A stretch of DNA of 64,000 nucleotides from Candidatus Regiella endosymbiont of Tuberolachnus salignus. GTDB taxonomy: Bacteria > Pseudomonadota > Gammaproteobacteria > Enterobacterales > Enterobacteriaceae. The notes beneath the pieces were generated by a model, which did not search any database, had not been told where the DNA came from, and worked only from the letters and a program-made list of their open reading frames with translations. A program made the position numbers and the translations under genes. Positions 31,321 to 41,901 of the stretch are shown piece by piece. The stretch covers positions 2,125,436 to 2,189,435 of the forward strand of contig NZ_OZ026542.1 in assembly GCF_964020115.1 (NCBI RefSeq). The letters are read 5' to 3'. Positions within the stretch are counted from its first letter, which is position 1. The number at the start of each line of letters is the position of its first letter.

Positions 31321-32862
31321 ATGCAACTAAATTCCACTGAAATTAGCGAACTGATTAAACAACGCATTGCTCAATTTAATGTAGTCAGTGAAGCTCATAA
31401 TGAAGGTACTATTATTTCCGTTAGCGATGGCATCATTCGTATACATGGTTTAGCCGATGTCATGCAGGGTGAGATGATAGCGCTGCCGGGTAATAGCTAC
31501 GCCATGGCATTAAACTTAGAACGCGACTCTGTTGGCGCAGTAGTGATGGGACCTTACGCAGATCTTGCTGAAGGGATGAAAGTTAAATGTACCGGTCGTA
31601 TTTTGGAGGTTCCTGTTGGTTCTGGTTTATTAGGGCGAGTGATCAACACGCTCGGTGAACCTATTGATGGCAAAGGTCCGATAGAAAATGATGGTTTTTC
31701 TGCCGTTGAAGCTATAGCGCCTGGTGTTATTGATCGCCAATCGGTTAATGAATCGGTTCAAACAGGTTATAAATCTGTCGATGCAATAATTCCAATTGGC
31801 CGTGGTCAACGAGAATTAATTATCGGCGACCGTCAAACAGGTAAAACCGCTTTAGCAATAGATGCCATCATTAATCAACGTCATTCTGATATCAAATGTG
31901 TATACGTTGCGATTGGGCAAAAAGCCTCTACTGTTGCAAACGTGGTGCGTAAGCTAGAAGAACATGACGCATTAGCCAATACTATTGTGGTGGTAGCCAC
32001 CGCATCTGAATCTGCTGCGCTACAGTATTTAGCACCTTATTCTGGTTGTGCTATGGGTGAGTATTTTCGCGATAGAGGCGAAAATGCACTGATTGTTTAT
32101 GATGATTTATCCAAACAAGCCGTGGCATATCGCCAAATTTCTTTATTACTCCGTCGTCCTCCAGGCCGTGAAGCTTATCCGGGTGACGTATTTTACCTTC
32201 ATTCACGTTTGTTAGAACGTGCCGCCCGTGTTAATGCGGACTACGTTACTGCTTTTACTAAAGGTAAAGTGAAAGGTAAAACAGGCTCTTTGACCGCGTT
32301 ACCAATAATAGAAACGCAGGCCGGTGACGTCTCCGCCTTTGTTCCCACAAATGTTATTTCGATCACTGATGGTCAGATTTTTCTAGAATCGAGCTTGTTT
32401 AACTCAGGTATTCGCCCTGCCGTCAACCCTGGCATCTCTGTATCACGTGTAGGAGGGGCTGCGCAGACCCAAATCATTAAGAAATTATCGGGGGGGATCC
32501 GTACCGCACTGGCACAGTACCGTGAACTTGCTGCATTTTCTCAATTTGCTTCTGATTTAGATGACACAACGCGAAAACAATTAAATCATGGTCAAAAAGT
32601 GACTGAATTGCTGAAACAAAAACAGTACGGACCTATGTCGGTTGCACAGCAATCTTTGGTGTTATTTGCTGCAGAAGAAGGCTATTTAGCAGATATTGAT
32701 CTAACGATGATAGGTAACTTTGAAACTGCACTATTCGCTTTTACCGACCGTGAATATCCCCAGTTTTTGCAAAAAATTAACCAAACGGGTGAATATAACG
32801 ATCAAATAAAGGGTGAGCTAAAAAATATCCTTGATGAGTTTAAAACAAACCAATCCTGGTAA
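31321..32862 (+). CDS. atpA: ATP synthase F1 subunit alpha
   Basis: Non-catalytic nucleotide-binding subunit. 513 residues, the E. coli length, starting [20 protein letters not shown] at 31321; the frame extends six codons upstream into the atpH end. Walker [12 protein letters not shown] and the signature [14 protein letters not shown] are seen. The end FKTNQSW is normal; the spacer that follows is filled by repeats R1-F and R4. Confidence 0.99.
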   Translation: MQLNSTEISELIKQRIAQFNVVSEAHNEGTIISVSDGIIRIHGLADVMQGEMIALPGNSYAMALNLERDSVGAVVMGPYADLAEGMKVKCTGRILEVPVGSGLLGRVINTLGEPIDGKGPIENDGFSAVEAIAPGVIDRQSVNESVQTGYKSVDAIIPIGRGQRELIIGDRQTGKTALAIDAIINQRHSDIKCVYVAIGQKASTVANVVRKLEEHDALANTIVVVATASESAALQYLAPYSGCAMGEYFRDRGENALIVYDDLSKQAVAYRQISLLLRRPPGREAYPGDVFYLHSRLLERAARVNADYVTAFTKGKVKGKTGSLTALPIIETQAGDVSAFVPTNVISITDGQIFLESSLFNSGIRPAVNPGISVSRVGGAAQTQIIKKLSGGIRTALAQYRELAAFSQFASDLDDTTRKQLNHGQKVTELLKQKQYGPMSVAQQSLVLFAAEEGYLADIDLTMIGNFETALFAFTDREYPQFLQKINQTGEYNDQIKGELKNILDEFKTNQSW

Positions 32863-32866
32863 AAGC

Positions 32867-32947
32867 TATACCCAATGAATTTCGAGTTACGGCAAGGCGG
32901 CAATCAAAGCAGCCAACACCGCCGTAACTTGAAAGGCGAAGGGGATA
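32867..32947. repeat. R1 miniature inverted repeat, short copy F (atpA-atpG)
   Basis: TATACCCAATGAATTTCGAG, a reduced middle (CAATCAAAGCAGCCAACACC) and right arm GTAACTTGAAAGGCGAAGGG. It starts five bases after the atpA stop. Confidence 0.85.
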
Positions 32948-33046
32948 GCCGAATCAGTTTAACTTGATTCAAGGCGGAGGAGCGCAGACAGTACAAATCG
33001 TACGGCAAGCGACGACAACACAGAATCAAATTAAAATGATTTGGCT
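32947..33046. repeat. R4 inverted-repeat element (atpA-atpG)
   Basis: A 100-base element with 24-base imperfect terminal inverted repeats: AGCCGAATCAGTTTAACTTG(ATTC) at left and the inverse of AGCCAAATCATTTTAATTTG(ATTC) at right, 20 of 24 matching. The centre has GTACAAATCGTAC, itself palindromic. Joined directly to R1 copy F. One copy in this window. Confidence 0.7.
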
Positions 33047-33089
33047 ACATAGATAGTCTCACCTGTCTAGCGATGAAGGAGAAGCGGAA

Positions 33090-33968
33090 ATGGCCGGCGC
33101 AAAAGAGATACGCTCTAAGATTGCGAGCGTACAAAACACGCAAAAAATCACTAAAGCGATGGAAATGGTTGCTGCTTCTAAAATGCGTAAATCGCAAGAA
33201 AGAATGGCATCCTGCCGTCCTTATGCAGAAGCGATACGTAGTGTGATCGGTCACCTCGCATTAGGTAATTTGGAATATAAACACCCTTATTTAGAAGATC
33301 GGGATGTAAAGCACTTAGGCTATCTTGTTGTTTCTACCGATCGCGGTTTATGTGGTGGTTTGAATACGAATTTATTCAAAAAATTGTTAGCTGACATGCA
33401 AACTTGGTCTGATAAAGGGGTTAAATGCAGCTTGGCGCTGATTGGAACAAAAGCGGTCTCTTTTTTTAGCTCCTTCGCGGGTAACAGTTTAGCGAATAAC
33501 ATCGTTGCAGAAGTCACGGGTATGGGAGATAACCCATCGTTATCTGAACTGATCGGGCCGGTAAAGGTGATGTTACAAGCCTACGATGAAGGCCGTCTGG
33601 ACAAGCTGTATATCGTCAATAACAAATTTATTAATACCATGTCTCAGGAGCCACAAATCGTACAATTGTTACCGCTTGTACCTGAAAAAGACAGTGAACT
33701 GAAGAAAAAATCTTGGGATTATTTATATGAACCTGATCCTAAAGTTTTACTGGATACGCTTCTGCGCCGCTATTTAGAATCACAAGTTTATCAAGGAGTT
33801 GTTGAGAATTTGGCCAGTGAACAGGCCGCGCGAATGGTAGCGATGAAAGCGGCTACTGATAACGGCGGCAGTCTGATCAAAGAATTACAACTGATTTATA
33901 ACAAGGCGCGTCAGGCCAGTATCACTCAAGAGCTCACCGAAATAGTTGGAGGAGCCTCCGCGGTTTAA
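33090..33968 (+). CDS. atpG: ATP synthase F1 subunit gamma
   Basis: Central rotor shaft. 292 residues against 287 in E. coli; N-terminal helix [20 protein letters not shown], then [11 protein letters not shown], and the C-terminal helix ending [36 protein letters not shown] precedes the start. Flanked on both sides by R1 elements yet appears intact. Confidence 0.98.
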   Translation: MAGAKEIRSKIASVQNTQKITKAMEMVAASKMRKSQERMASCRPYAEAIRSVIGHLALGNLEYKHPYLEDRDVKHLGYLVVSTDRGLCGGLNTNLFKKLLADMQTWSDKGVKCSLALIGTKAVSFFSSFAGNSLANNIVAEVTGMGDNPSLSELIGPVKVMLQAYDEGRLDKLYIVNNKFINTMSQEPQIVQLLPLVPEKDSELKKKSWDYLYEPDPKVLLDTLLRRYLESQVYQGVVENLASEQAARMVAMKAATDNGGSLIKELQLIYNKARQASITQELTEIVGGASAV

Positions 33969-33971
33969 AGC

Positions 33972-34096
33972 TATACCCAATGAATTTCGAGTTACGGCAA
34001 AGCGGCTAGGGCGACCGACCGATGAGCGTAGACAACTACGTGATTCGGTGAGCACCTGCAACCAACGCCGCCGTAACTTGAAAGGCGAAGGGTATA
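33972..34096. repeat. R1 miniature inverted repeat, copy G (atpG-atpD)
   Basis: TATACCCAATGAATTTCGAG at left, GACCGATGAGCGTAGACAAC in the middle, CGTAACTTGAAAGGCGAAGG at right. Starts four bases after the atpG stop. Confidence 0.88.
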
Positions 34097-34105
34097 AATG
34101 GTTAA

Positions 34106-35530
<1,425 letters not shown>

Positions 35531-35545
35531 CCGACAGGAGGGCAT

Positions 35546-35974
35546 ATGGCTGTAACAACTTACCGTCTAGATGTCGTAAGTGCAGAAAAAAGGATGTTCT
35601 CTGGCGTAGTACAGAAAATTCAGGTAACGGGGAGTGAGGGCGAATTAGGCATTTTTCCCGGTCACGCCCCGCTGCTCACGGCTATTAAACCGGGCATGGT
35701 GCGTATTGTTAAACAATGTGGTGATGAAGCCTTTATTTATCTTTCTGGTGGTTTGCTTGAAGTTCAGCCTAATGTCGTTATCGTCTTAGCCGATACCGCT
35801 ATTCGTGGAGAAGATCTCGATGAAACAAAAGCACTGGAAGCGAAACAAAAAGCAGAAACCCATATCGGTCATTCTCACAGCGATGTCGATTATGCTCAAG
35901 TATCCGCTGAACTGGCAAAAGCTATCGCTAAATTACGTGTTATTGAATTAATTAAAAAATCAAGTATGGGGTGA
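35546..35974 (+). CDS. atpC: ATP synthase F1 subunit epsilon
   Basis: Regulatory rotor subunit. 142 residues; beta-sandwich (residues 1-85, with [20 protein letters not shown]) and a C-terminal helical hairpin that inhibits ATP hydrolysis. The hairpin sequence is less typical ([20 protein letters not shown]). ACAGGAGGGCAT precedes the start. Last gene of the operon; glmU, next in E. coli, is absent. Confidence 0.98.
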   Translation: MAVTTYRLDVVSAEKRMFSGVVQKIQVTGSEGELGIFPGHAPLLTAIKPGMVRIVKQCGDEAFIYLSGGLLEVQPNVVIVLADTAIRGEDLDETKALEAKQKAETHIGHSHSDVDYAQVSAELAKAIAKLRVIELIKKSSMG

Positions 35975-35979
35975 ACGAT

Positions 35980-36087
35980 TATACCCTTCGTCTTTGGAGT
36001 TACCGCTAGGCGGCTAGGGCGTGAGACCGATGATCGTAGATATACTACGTGATTCGGCGAACCCCCCGCAGCCAACAACGCGGCTAT
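35980..36087. repeat. R1 miniature inverted repeat, copy H, right end lost
   Basis: TATACCCTTCGTCTTTGGAG, GTGAGACCGATGATCGTAGA, CGCAGCCAACAACGCGGCT and then the similarity stops before the right arm. Lies between atpC and yciB. Confidence 0.8.
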
Positions 36088-36119
36088 AATCGAGTGATCT
36101 ACAAATAACGGATAATGAC

Positions 36120-36650
36120 ATGAAGCAGCTTGTAGATTTTCTTCCATTGGTAGTATTTTTTGTTTTTTACAAAATCTACGACATCTTTGTTGCTTCTGCT
36201 GCACTGGTAGTGGCGACTGTATTTGCTTTAATTTTTACTTGGATGAAATACCGTCAAGTAGAAAAAATGGCGTTGATTAGCGCATTGATGGTCGTTATTT
36301 TTGGTTCCTTGACCTTTGCTTTTCAAAGTGATCTTTTTATCAAATGGAAAGTAACAGTTATCTATATCTTGTTTTCTGTTATTTTGTTAGTCAGTCAACT
36401 GATACTAAAAAAATCACTTATTCAACAAATATTAGGGAAAGAGCTGATATTACCGAACAGTGTATGGTCAAAACTTAATCTGTCTTGGGCGTTATTTTTT
36501 TTAATTTGCGGGGTAATCAATTTGTATGTTGCATTTTGGTTGCCACAAGAGGTATGGGTAAATTTTAAAGTATTCGGTTTGACGTTGTTAACGCTGTTAT
36601 TCACTATTATCAGTGGTATCTATATTTATCGTCATATGCCAAAAAAATAA
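36120..36650 (+). CDS. yciB: Inner membrane septation protein YciB
   Basis: A 176-residue protein with five hydrophobic segments (E. coli YciB 179). Start [20 protein letters not shown], conserved segments [39 protein letters not shown] and [15 protein letters not shown]. The family acts in envelope synthesis and septation. In E. coli it is near yciA-tonB, so its position after atpC is a rearrangement. Confidence 0.95.
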   Translation: MKQLVDFLPLVVFFVFYKIYDIFVASAALVVATVFALIFTWMKYRQVEKMALISALMVVIFGSLTFAFQSDLFIKWKVTVIYILFSVILLVSQLILKKSLIQQILGKELILPNSVWSKLNLSWALFFLICGVINLYVAFWLPQEVWVNFKVFGLTLLTLLFTIISGIYIYRHMPKK

Positions 36651-36725
36651 AAAAATTTTTGCAGGTTACATTTTTTTATTTTAGCAAAATTTGCTGTAAA
36701 CCCTCGCCGCAATGCAGGCGGGGGA

Positions 36726-37022
36726 TTATTTTTTGCGTAGCACTTGAGTGGCCAGCTCACGCTGTAATGCAGCTGCCTGCGCAACTAATTTTTCTGCTAA
36801 AAAGGCAACTTGTTGCTGGTGCTGTTCTGCTACCACTTGTTTTAGTTGCGCCAAATTTTTTCGCACTTCTAACAAGTAATCTCGCAAACGTGTGCCATGG
36901 TTGTTAAACAAAACTTGATCAAACCGCGCTTGTTGAGTAGAAATATTGCCCAGCGGCTCAATTTTTTCCGATAGGGCTTCAATCTGCGTTGTAAGCACTG
37001 TTAATAATTGTTCTGTTTTCAT
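36726..37022 (-). CDS. priC: Primosomal replication protein PriC, N-terminal half only
   Basis: PriC helps reload DnaB at stalled forks by binding SSB and DNA. This ORF has 98 residues against ~175 in E. coli, and matches only the N-terminal domain (MKTEQLLTVLTTQIEALSEK, QQARFDQVLFNNHG, QQQVAFLAEKLVAQAAAL). The conserved C-terminal domain is missing, ending ATQVLRKK. It is divergent from apt, as in E. coli, so this is the native locus. Could be a domain-sized functional remnant or a truncated gene; no C-terminal coding remains are seen upstream of 36726. Confidence 0.8.
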   Translation of the reverse strand: MKTEQLLTVLTTQIEALSEKIEPLGNISTQQARFDQVLFNNHGTRLRDYLLEVRKNLAQLKQVVAEQHQQQVAFLAEKLVAQAAALQRELATQVLRKK

Positions 37023-37110
37023 TGATAACCGTTATCCTTTTTTTCATTTTTGATTTGGCTATAAGACTTTATATCGCATTTTGATTAGGCACAAATAATG
37101 GATCCCTATA

Positions 37111-37665
37111 ATGTTATCCCCTCAAGAAAAACGTAAATTGATGATAAATAATATTCAAAATAGTATAAAAAACATACCGAATTATCCCAAGCCGGGGATA
37201 CTTTTTCGTGATATTACCAGTTTGTTGGCCAATCCTGTTGCCTATGCTGATAGTGTGGCTTTATTAGTTGAACCGTATCGAGATAAAGGGATCACTAAAG
37301 TTGTAGGTACTGAAGCGCGTGGGTTTTTATTTTCGGCTCCGGTTGCTTTGTCTCTTGGTGTGGGTTTTGTGCCAGTACGTAAGCAAGGAAAATTGCCGCG
37401 TGAAACGATCAGCGAAGATTATCAACTTGAATACGGTACTGATACCTTGGAGATCCATCGCGACAGTATCAAACCTGATGATAAAGTATTAGTGATCGAC
37501 GACTTGCTAGCGACCGGAGGGACTATTGCCGCCACGGTAAAACTCATTCGCCGTTTAGGCGGTGAAGTGAATGATGCGGCTTTTATCATCAAGTTATCTG
37601 AATTAGAGGGAGAAAAACACTTGATTGATCAAAATATTTGTTGCTATAGCTTGGTTTCATTTTAA
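37111..37665 (+). CDS. apt: Adenine phosphoribosyltransferase
   Basis: Salvages adenine with PRPP to AMP. 184 residues against 183 in E. coli. Conserved blocks [45 protein letters not shown] and the PRPP site [13 protein letters not shown]. The start at 37111 gives the E. coli length, though an ATG at 37141 is possible; neither has a strong ribosome site. dnaX, normally downstream, is absent: accessory DNA begins. Confidence 0.97.
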   Translation: MLSPQEKRKLMINNIQNSIKNIPNYPKPGILFRDITSLLANPVAYADSVALLVEPYRDKGITKVVGTEARGFLFSAPVALSLGVGFVPVRKQGKLPRETISEDYQLEYGTDTLEIHRDSIKPDDKVLVIDDLLATGGTIAATVKLIRRLGGEVNDAAFIIKLSELEGEKHLIDQNICCYSLVSF

Positions 37666-38154
37666 CTTTTAGTCATTATTTTTCCGAACAATTTGTTTTG
37701 TCGCACCTGAGTATCGGTCGTCACAATGAATTGGCAACCCCGGCTATTCTACCGAAATATTCAGGGGTAAAACCCGTAACCAGTTGAATGATTTTTCAAA
37801 ATTTTTATCTTAGTATCCGGTGTGCCGTAAAACCTCGGCCTTCAGGGCGGGGATATAAGGCACGGTTTTCTTAACTTGGTGTTTACTGTTGTTCAATGTA
37901 TTCCCCTCTCCGCAGTTACTGGCAAAATAGCTCGGTGTTCACAGAACGCCTTTGTAGTAATACCGTGACGCAATATCTTGGCGATCACGACGAAGTAATC
38001 GACGAAACAATAGAGATGGCGGCTCAATATATCAAGCTAAGCAATGGTTTCGTTAGCCCAGGCATCGCCAACGCACTGGCTACCTTCCAGTTGGAATAAC
38101 CCATCGCCATTAAAACCACTGTAAAATTTGCTCAACTAGATTAAAAATAAGGTC
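37666..38154. other. Spacer with IS200/IS605-like end hairpin and short ORF
   Basis: No recognised gene. At 37830-37855 CCTCGGCCTTCAGGGCGGGG followed by ATATAAGG resembles the foldback right end of IS200/IS605 elements, and the reading frame before it is broken. An ORF of 67 residues (37896-38099, ending FVSPGIANALATFQLE) has no ribosome site and is not recognised. Likely a graveyard at the left border of the island. Confidence 0.35.
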
Positions 38155-39006
38155 ATGAAAATAAACTCACTGACAGCCTCTCAAAAACAAGATTTGGAAC
38201 GCCTTCATCGTTACGAACACGATGGCCGTGTTCGAGATCGAATCAAAGCCGTGTTGTTGAAAAATGAAGGCTAGAATAACAAAGCGATTGCCCAAGCATT
38301 ACGTATTCATGAAGAAACAGTGAGGCAACATGTATACACCGTATCTGGCATGACAAAATGACTGAAAGCGCATTGTTTTAGCTATAAGCAGCCCAAAGCG
38401 ACGCCGGTTAAAGTGGATGTTGCTCAGCAAGAAGCGTTTATCGCGTCTTATTTCACTTTGCTAGAGAGTGCTCTTAAGAATGAACCGATTGTTTTTATGG
38501 ATTCAGCCCATCCAACGATGGCCACCAAAGTGGTCTGCGGTTGGATAAGGAAAGGCAAAGATAAGCCGCTGGTCAAAACAGGGGCAAAAACACGGGTTAA
38601 TATCATGAGTGCCATTGAATTGAGCACCATGAAGGTTGTCAGTGCCCGTCCTGAGCAGGTGAATTCAGAAACCACCGTCGCTTTTTTTGAGCAGCTCAAA
38701 ACGGCTTATCCTGATGCACAAAAGATACACATTATTTTAGATAATTCTGGCTATCATTGCCGTCAGCGAGTCAAAGACGCCGCATTAGAGAAGGCTATCG
38801 TACTCCATTATTTACCCCCTTATAGCCCTAATCTTAATCCCATCGAGCGATTATGGAAGGTCATGAACGAGCGTGTCAGAAACAACCGATTTTTCTCTTC
38901 AGCCAAAGAGTTTCGGGCGGCTATAGCCGAATTTTTTGATAGTACATTGGCAAAAATTGCTCCCTTTCTCAGGGGCAGAATTAACGATAATTTCCAAACC
39001 ATCTAA
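38155..39006 (+). pseudogene. IS630-family transposase, broken
   Basis: The frame begins MKINSLTASQKQDLERLHRY at 38155, has TAG at 38272-38274 and TGA at 38359-38361 (in ...SGMTK*LKAH, where tryptophan is expected), then stays open to 39006 in the same frame. About 35 residues between ETVRQHV and YTVSGMTK are missing compared with the usual family layout. The DDE residues survive: MDSAHP, LDNSGYH and LNPIERLW. A dead element. Confidence 0.88.
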
Positions 39007-39024
39007 TCCAGACCTTCAAGTTGA

Positions 39025-39378
39025 ATGAGTATACAAGCATTGCGAAAGGCTGCTGTTTGTAATACCGAATACAATTTTACTCTCTTCTATTTACAGCGAC
39101 AGGCGTTAATCCATCGACTCAAAACGACCGGCAAGCCGGTTCCTAACGCCCTCATCTCAAATCGTCACCAAGCCAAAAATAGCAACAACGGTCGACTCTC
39201 TCTCGCTTGCAAAATAGCCATTATTACGCTGTACGAAAAAACACATGGAAAGATTTCAGTCAATTATACGCAAGCGGCCAACATCTTGTCAGCTTATGCG
39301 CTTGAAGCGGGCTGTAATCACAAATTCAATAAAGACACGCTTAAAAACTGGTACGAAGCCGTCAAAGACAACCTATAA
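39025..39378 (+). CDS. Unknown phage/satellite protein
   Basis: A 117-residue basic protein without recognised domain (ANILSAYALEAGCNHKFNKD and TLKNWYEAVKDNL near the end suggest a helical, possibly DNA-related fold). No clear ribosome site; the ATG lies 18 bases past the IS630 remnant, so the original N-terminus may have been lost to it. A strong terminator follows. Confidence 0.4.
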   Translation: MSIQALRKAAVCNTEYNFTLFYLQRQALIHRLKTTGKPVPNALISNRHQAKNSNNGRLSLACKIAIITLYEKTHGKISVNYTQAANILSAYALEAGCNHKFNKDTLKNWYEAVKDNL

Positions 39379-39407
39379 AAAATGTCTGACCGCTAATTAA
39401 GAGACGA

Positions 39408-39435
39408 GGGGGCTAAATTAGCCCCCCATTTCTTT
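39408..39435 (+). terminator. Rho-independent terminator
   Basis: GGGGGCTAAATTAGCCCCC (39408-39426) forms a short, strong stem followed by CATTTCTTTCT. It separates the preceding gene from alpA. Confidence 0.8.
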
Positions 39436-39506
39436 CTATCTGTTAAAAAAAGATCAATCATCTTTTCCTCCGCGGGGCATCCCGTTTACTCAAGGAAAAA
39501 AGAGCA

Positions 39507-39722
39507 ATGTCAATGTTAAATCGTAAAATTTTATTGAGAAAGGAAGTGAAGTCCATTCTGCGTATTGCCTCCGACAGCGCTTTAGATGAAATGTGGAAAA
39601 AACATGATTTCCCTAATCCGATCCGCATTGGCATTCGTCGTATAGGGTGGTATGCCGATGAGGTGGAAAGCTGGCTAAGAGGGCGTGATGAAGAGCGTTT
39701 ATCCAGGGAGATCGCGTCATGA
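39507..39722 (+). CDS. alpA: AlpA-family regulator
   Basis: A 71-residue winged-helix/MerR-like DNA-binding protein of the AlpA family, which activates excision or late functions of P4-like and CP4-57-like integrated elements. Typical pattern: LLRKEVKSILRIASDSALDE, then FPNPIRIGIRRIGWYADEVE and SWLRGRDEE. AAGGAAAAAAGAGCA precedes the ATG. Its stop overlaps the start of the next frame (ATGA). Confidence 0.85.
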   Translation: MSMLNRKILLRKEVKSILRIASDSALDEMWKKHDFPNPIRIGIRRIGWYADEVESWLRGRDEERLSREIAS

Positions 39723-39943
39723 AACAGTCATAAATCAGTGTTGAAAGTTATCACAAATTAAATCGTTCAAAAAATTTATTAGTACTCCTAAACGTAAATT
39801 TTATTCATCAAGAACTAAATGGTATCCATAAGCTTTTGATCCATCAACTAGTTAGCTATATTGCAGACGATATTTCTTTCGTACTGAATGAGATGAAAGA
39901 TAAAGGTTTGTGTGATTTTTTCTCAAAAAATAAACATAGCTAA
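39719..39943 (+). pseudogene. Small gene after alpA with a stop at codon 5
   Basis: An ATG overlaps the alpA stop (ATGA). The frame reads MKQS, TAA at 39731-39733, then stays open for 69 codons (ISVESYHKLNRSKNLLVLLN, FIHQELNGIHKLLIHQL, FVLNEMKDKGLCDFFSK) to TAA at 39941. The coupled start and long open frame indicate a gene recently broken by one nonsense mutation. The protein is not recognised. 39944-40058 shows nothing clear. Confidence 0.6.
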
Positions 39944-40058
39944 TTGACGATTTAGCCCGTTCAGACTCAACTTGATAGCGACTACCATTTTATCAGTTTA
40001 TATCGAAGCGAGTCTGAACTTATACATACCGTTTTAACGTAACGAAATGAATTTTTTA

Positions 40059-40358
40059 TCAAATATCCATTGGTCTGGAAGGTTTTTCCTTCTCTTTTTC
40101 ACGGTATGTGAGAGCCGGTGCTATTTGTCCTGATTCCGGAGCTATCATGTCAGTCATCAGCCATAACGTGTACTTAGTGAATAATTGATGCTGGATAACC
40201 AATTCGATCACTTTTAATCCAGCTTCAAACTGGTTCGTTTCATAATTTTTCAATGTTCCTAAAGGGATTCCTGTTATTTTTGAAAATTCTTTTTGTGTCA
40301 AACCTTCTGATTTTCTCATAAGTTTTAATTTTCTTGCATAATCACTTGACTTGGTCAT
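40059..40358 (-). CDS. Cro/CI-type helix-turn-helix repressor of the satellite
   Basis: A 99-residue protein from the ATG at 40358 (MTKSSDYARKLKLMRKSEGL); the frame is open 22 codons upstream without homology. Residues ~5-60 are an HTH_3 domain (GLTQKEFSKITGIPLGTLKN, YETNQ). Divergent from the regulator at 40442, with an operator-like spacer. By position this is the maintenance repressor of the integrated element. Confidence 0.8.
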   Translation of the reverse strand: MTKSSDYARKLKLMRKSEGLTQKEFSKITGIPLGTLKNYETNQFEAGLKVIELVIQHQLFTKYTLWLMTDMIAPESGQIAPALTYREKEKEKPSRPMDI

Positions 40359-40362
40359 GCTC

Positions 40363-40404
40363 ACAAGACCATCCTTCTTATCTAGGTAATGTTTACAAGA
40401 CCAT
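40363..40404. promoter_or_regulatory. Operator candidate between divergent regulators
   Basis: ACAAGACCAT occurs twice in the 83-base divergent spacer, at 40363-40372 and 40395-40404: 32 bases apart, about three helical turns. This is the expected placing for sites bound cooperatively by the repressor. Confidence 0.55.
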
Positions 40405-40441
40405 AAAAGGCCAATTAAAACCAATCCAGTAAGGATAACTC

Positions 40442-40714
40442 ATGGAAGCAGTGCAACAAAATAAACCATTGGAAAGTGAATTGATCCGCGTTCCAAAATC
40501 AAAAGAAGGTATTGTTTCATTGACGCAAAGGAATCCGCATCCTTCCATAGCTAGTGCTATGGAGTTATCTCTTTCTTATTTAACAGCAAATAATATCAGG
40601 CCAAGCATGACACTTAGTGAGTATGCAAAGTTTACTGGCATGGAATTAAGACAAGTTCAAAGTGATGCTGAGCGTAACTACCTCCCATTATTGAAACGCA
40701 CGATAAACAATTGA
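40442..40714 (+). CDS. Small phage-type regulator (CII/Cox position)
   Basis: A 90-residue protein, divergent from the CI-like repressor. Residues 55-85 (MTLSEYAKFTGMELRQVQSD) look like a MerR/excisionase-type helix-turn-helix. AGTAAGGATAACTC precedes the ATG. Position suggests a Cox/CII-like early activator or anti-repressor; no family recognised. Confidence 0.55.
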   Translation: MEAVQQNKPLESELIRVPKSKEGIVSLTQRNPHPSIASAMELSLSYLTANNIRPSMTLSEYAKFTGMELRQVQSDAERNYLPLLKRTINN

Positions 40715-40806
40715 AGAGAATTAAAACGTATCAATATGGTAGCTCTTTATGCAATCCCTGTTATCGAGTGTTTTGATACCATCGAAAAGCGCGTTTGAGG
40801 GAATAT

Positions 40807-41136
40807 ATGACACATCCCACAACCCCCATAAGTCGTCATTCCAAAGCATACCGTGGGTTTACCATTACCTACTTGCCGAAAACGGCGACGCAGCCGATGA
40901 GCCGTTATCACCTGTGGTTAGATAATCAGTCGTTTGGCAAGGTGGATGCGTTAGCACAAGCTACCGATTACATCGATCAGTTATACCAGATGAAAAAAAT
41001 AGCAAGGAGAGAAGATGAGTTATTTCATAGCACTCTTGATATCCATCACGATGTTTTTCACGGTGATTATCGCCATCCAGGCGTACCGAAAGAAACACAC
41101 CAAATTAACCGGTTGGCAACAATTGCTCCTGCATGA
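40807..41136 (+). CDS. Unknown satellite/prophage protein
   Basis: A 109-residue ORF from ATG 40807 (MTHPTTPISRHSKAYRGFTI) after GAGGGAATAT. The first ~65 residues look like a small single-stranded-DNA-associated or KTSC-like beta fold (YRGFTITYLPKTATQ, YHLWLDNQSFGKVDALAQA); not identified. Its last 40 codons overlap the better-supported small membrane gene at 41015, so the real protein could end earlier by an unseen frameshift, or the overlap is real. Confidence 0.5.
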   Translation: MTHPTTPISRHSKAYRGFTITYLPKTATQPMSRYHLWLDNQSFGKVDALAQATDYIDQLYQMKKIARREDELFHSTLDIHHDVFHGDYRHPGVPKETHQINRLATIAPA

Positions 41137-41173
41137 AGAAGAAATAAAACGTAAAAAGCGTCAGGCGCTTTAA
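41015..41173 (+). CDS. Small single-pass membrane protein, overlapping gene
   Basis: A 52-residue ORF in another frame inside the previous ORF: MSYFIALLISITMFFTVIIA, then IQAYRKKHTKLTGWQQLLLH and a Lys/Arg-rich end. One N-terminal membrane helix plus a basic cytoplasmic tail. It has an excellent ribosome site (CAAGGAGAGAAG, six bases before ATG), better than any neighbour. Size and layout recall small phage membrane proteins; function unknown. Confidence 0.65.
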   Translation: MSYFIALLISITMFFTVIIAIQAYRKKHTKLTGWQQLLLHEEEIKRKKRQAL

Positions 41174-41234
41174 AACGTCGCATAAAAGCCTTCCCGCAAA
41201 TGAAATTGTCGAAAGGGCTTTATAGAATTGAAGG

Positions 41235-41756
41235 TTATTGCGTCAAAAAGTGAGGCGGTTTCGTCGGCAGATCACCTGCCAGCCAGGCGATTATTTTTTG
41301 CCAACGGGAAAGGGTTTCCATGCGGTTATTGAGATCCGCATGGTCAAGGCGAATACAGGTACGCCAATAAGCAGGAAGACATAATGCGCCCACTTCTGGT
41401 GGGTCAGTTTCTTCAATGACGTGTAATTGTTGGCGAATAGCTTGCGCCGTCAACCTCGGTAACTCATAGCGCAAGGCTTTATATTTAGCCGCCTGATTTT
41501 TTGACTGAGAAGCCGCTGTACCGTATTGATAACTGAATTGAATAGCAGCCAATAAAATCAGTAGTAACCCAACCAGTACTGAGTAAGGCATAGAAGCGAT
41601 AACCCATGAAGCTAGCATGAATTGAACGTATAACACCAGTTTGTCTAAGCGTGAAAAGAGACGTTCTCTCATGATTTCAAGGTAATACGAATAATGTATT
41701 AAAAAATGGAGTTCTGTTATTTCGTCAGAGTTAACGGAGGGATTAACGGATTGCAT
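41235..41756 (-). CDS. Two-helix membrane protein of unknown function
   Basis: 173 residues from the ATG at 41756 (MQSVNPSVNSDEITELHFLI); an ATG at 41873 would add 39 residues (ending TPQTRIGTPT) that read through a sequence repeated at 44431. Two close membrane segments (~55-95: LVLYVQFMLASWVIASMPYS, VLVGLLLILLAAIQFSYQYG) then a charged helical C-terminus. The layout recalls SLATT-type two-helix membrane proteins of defence or phage loci (inference). Neither start has a good ribosome site. Confidence 0.5.
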   Translation of the reverse strand: MQSVNPSVNSDEITELHFLIHYSYYLEIMRERLFSRLDKLVLYVQFMLASWVIASMPYSVLVGLLLILLAAIQFSYQYGTAASQSKNQAAKYKALRYELPRLTAQAIRQQLHVIEETDPPEVGALCLPAYWRTCIRLDHADLNNRMETLSRWQKIIAWLAGDLPTKPPHFLTQ

Positions 41757-41901
41757 AGTAGGGGTGCCGATGCGGGTTTGAGGGGTCGAAATTTTCTTTT
41801 GCAAGTAAATGACATTATTCTTGCGAATAATTCGAAAAAGTGACAAAATTGCGAATAGTTCGAATAATACCAATAGGGTAATATTTTAAAGAGGTTTTAG
41901 C

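Noticed and set aside
36120-36650. Displaced atpI after atpC
   Set aside because: The five-helix protein matches YciB throughout, not AtpI.
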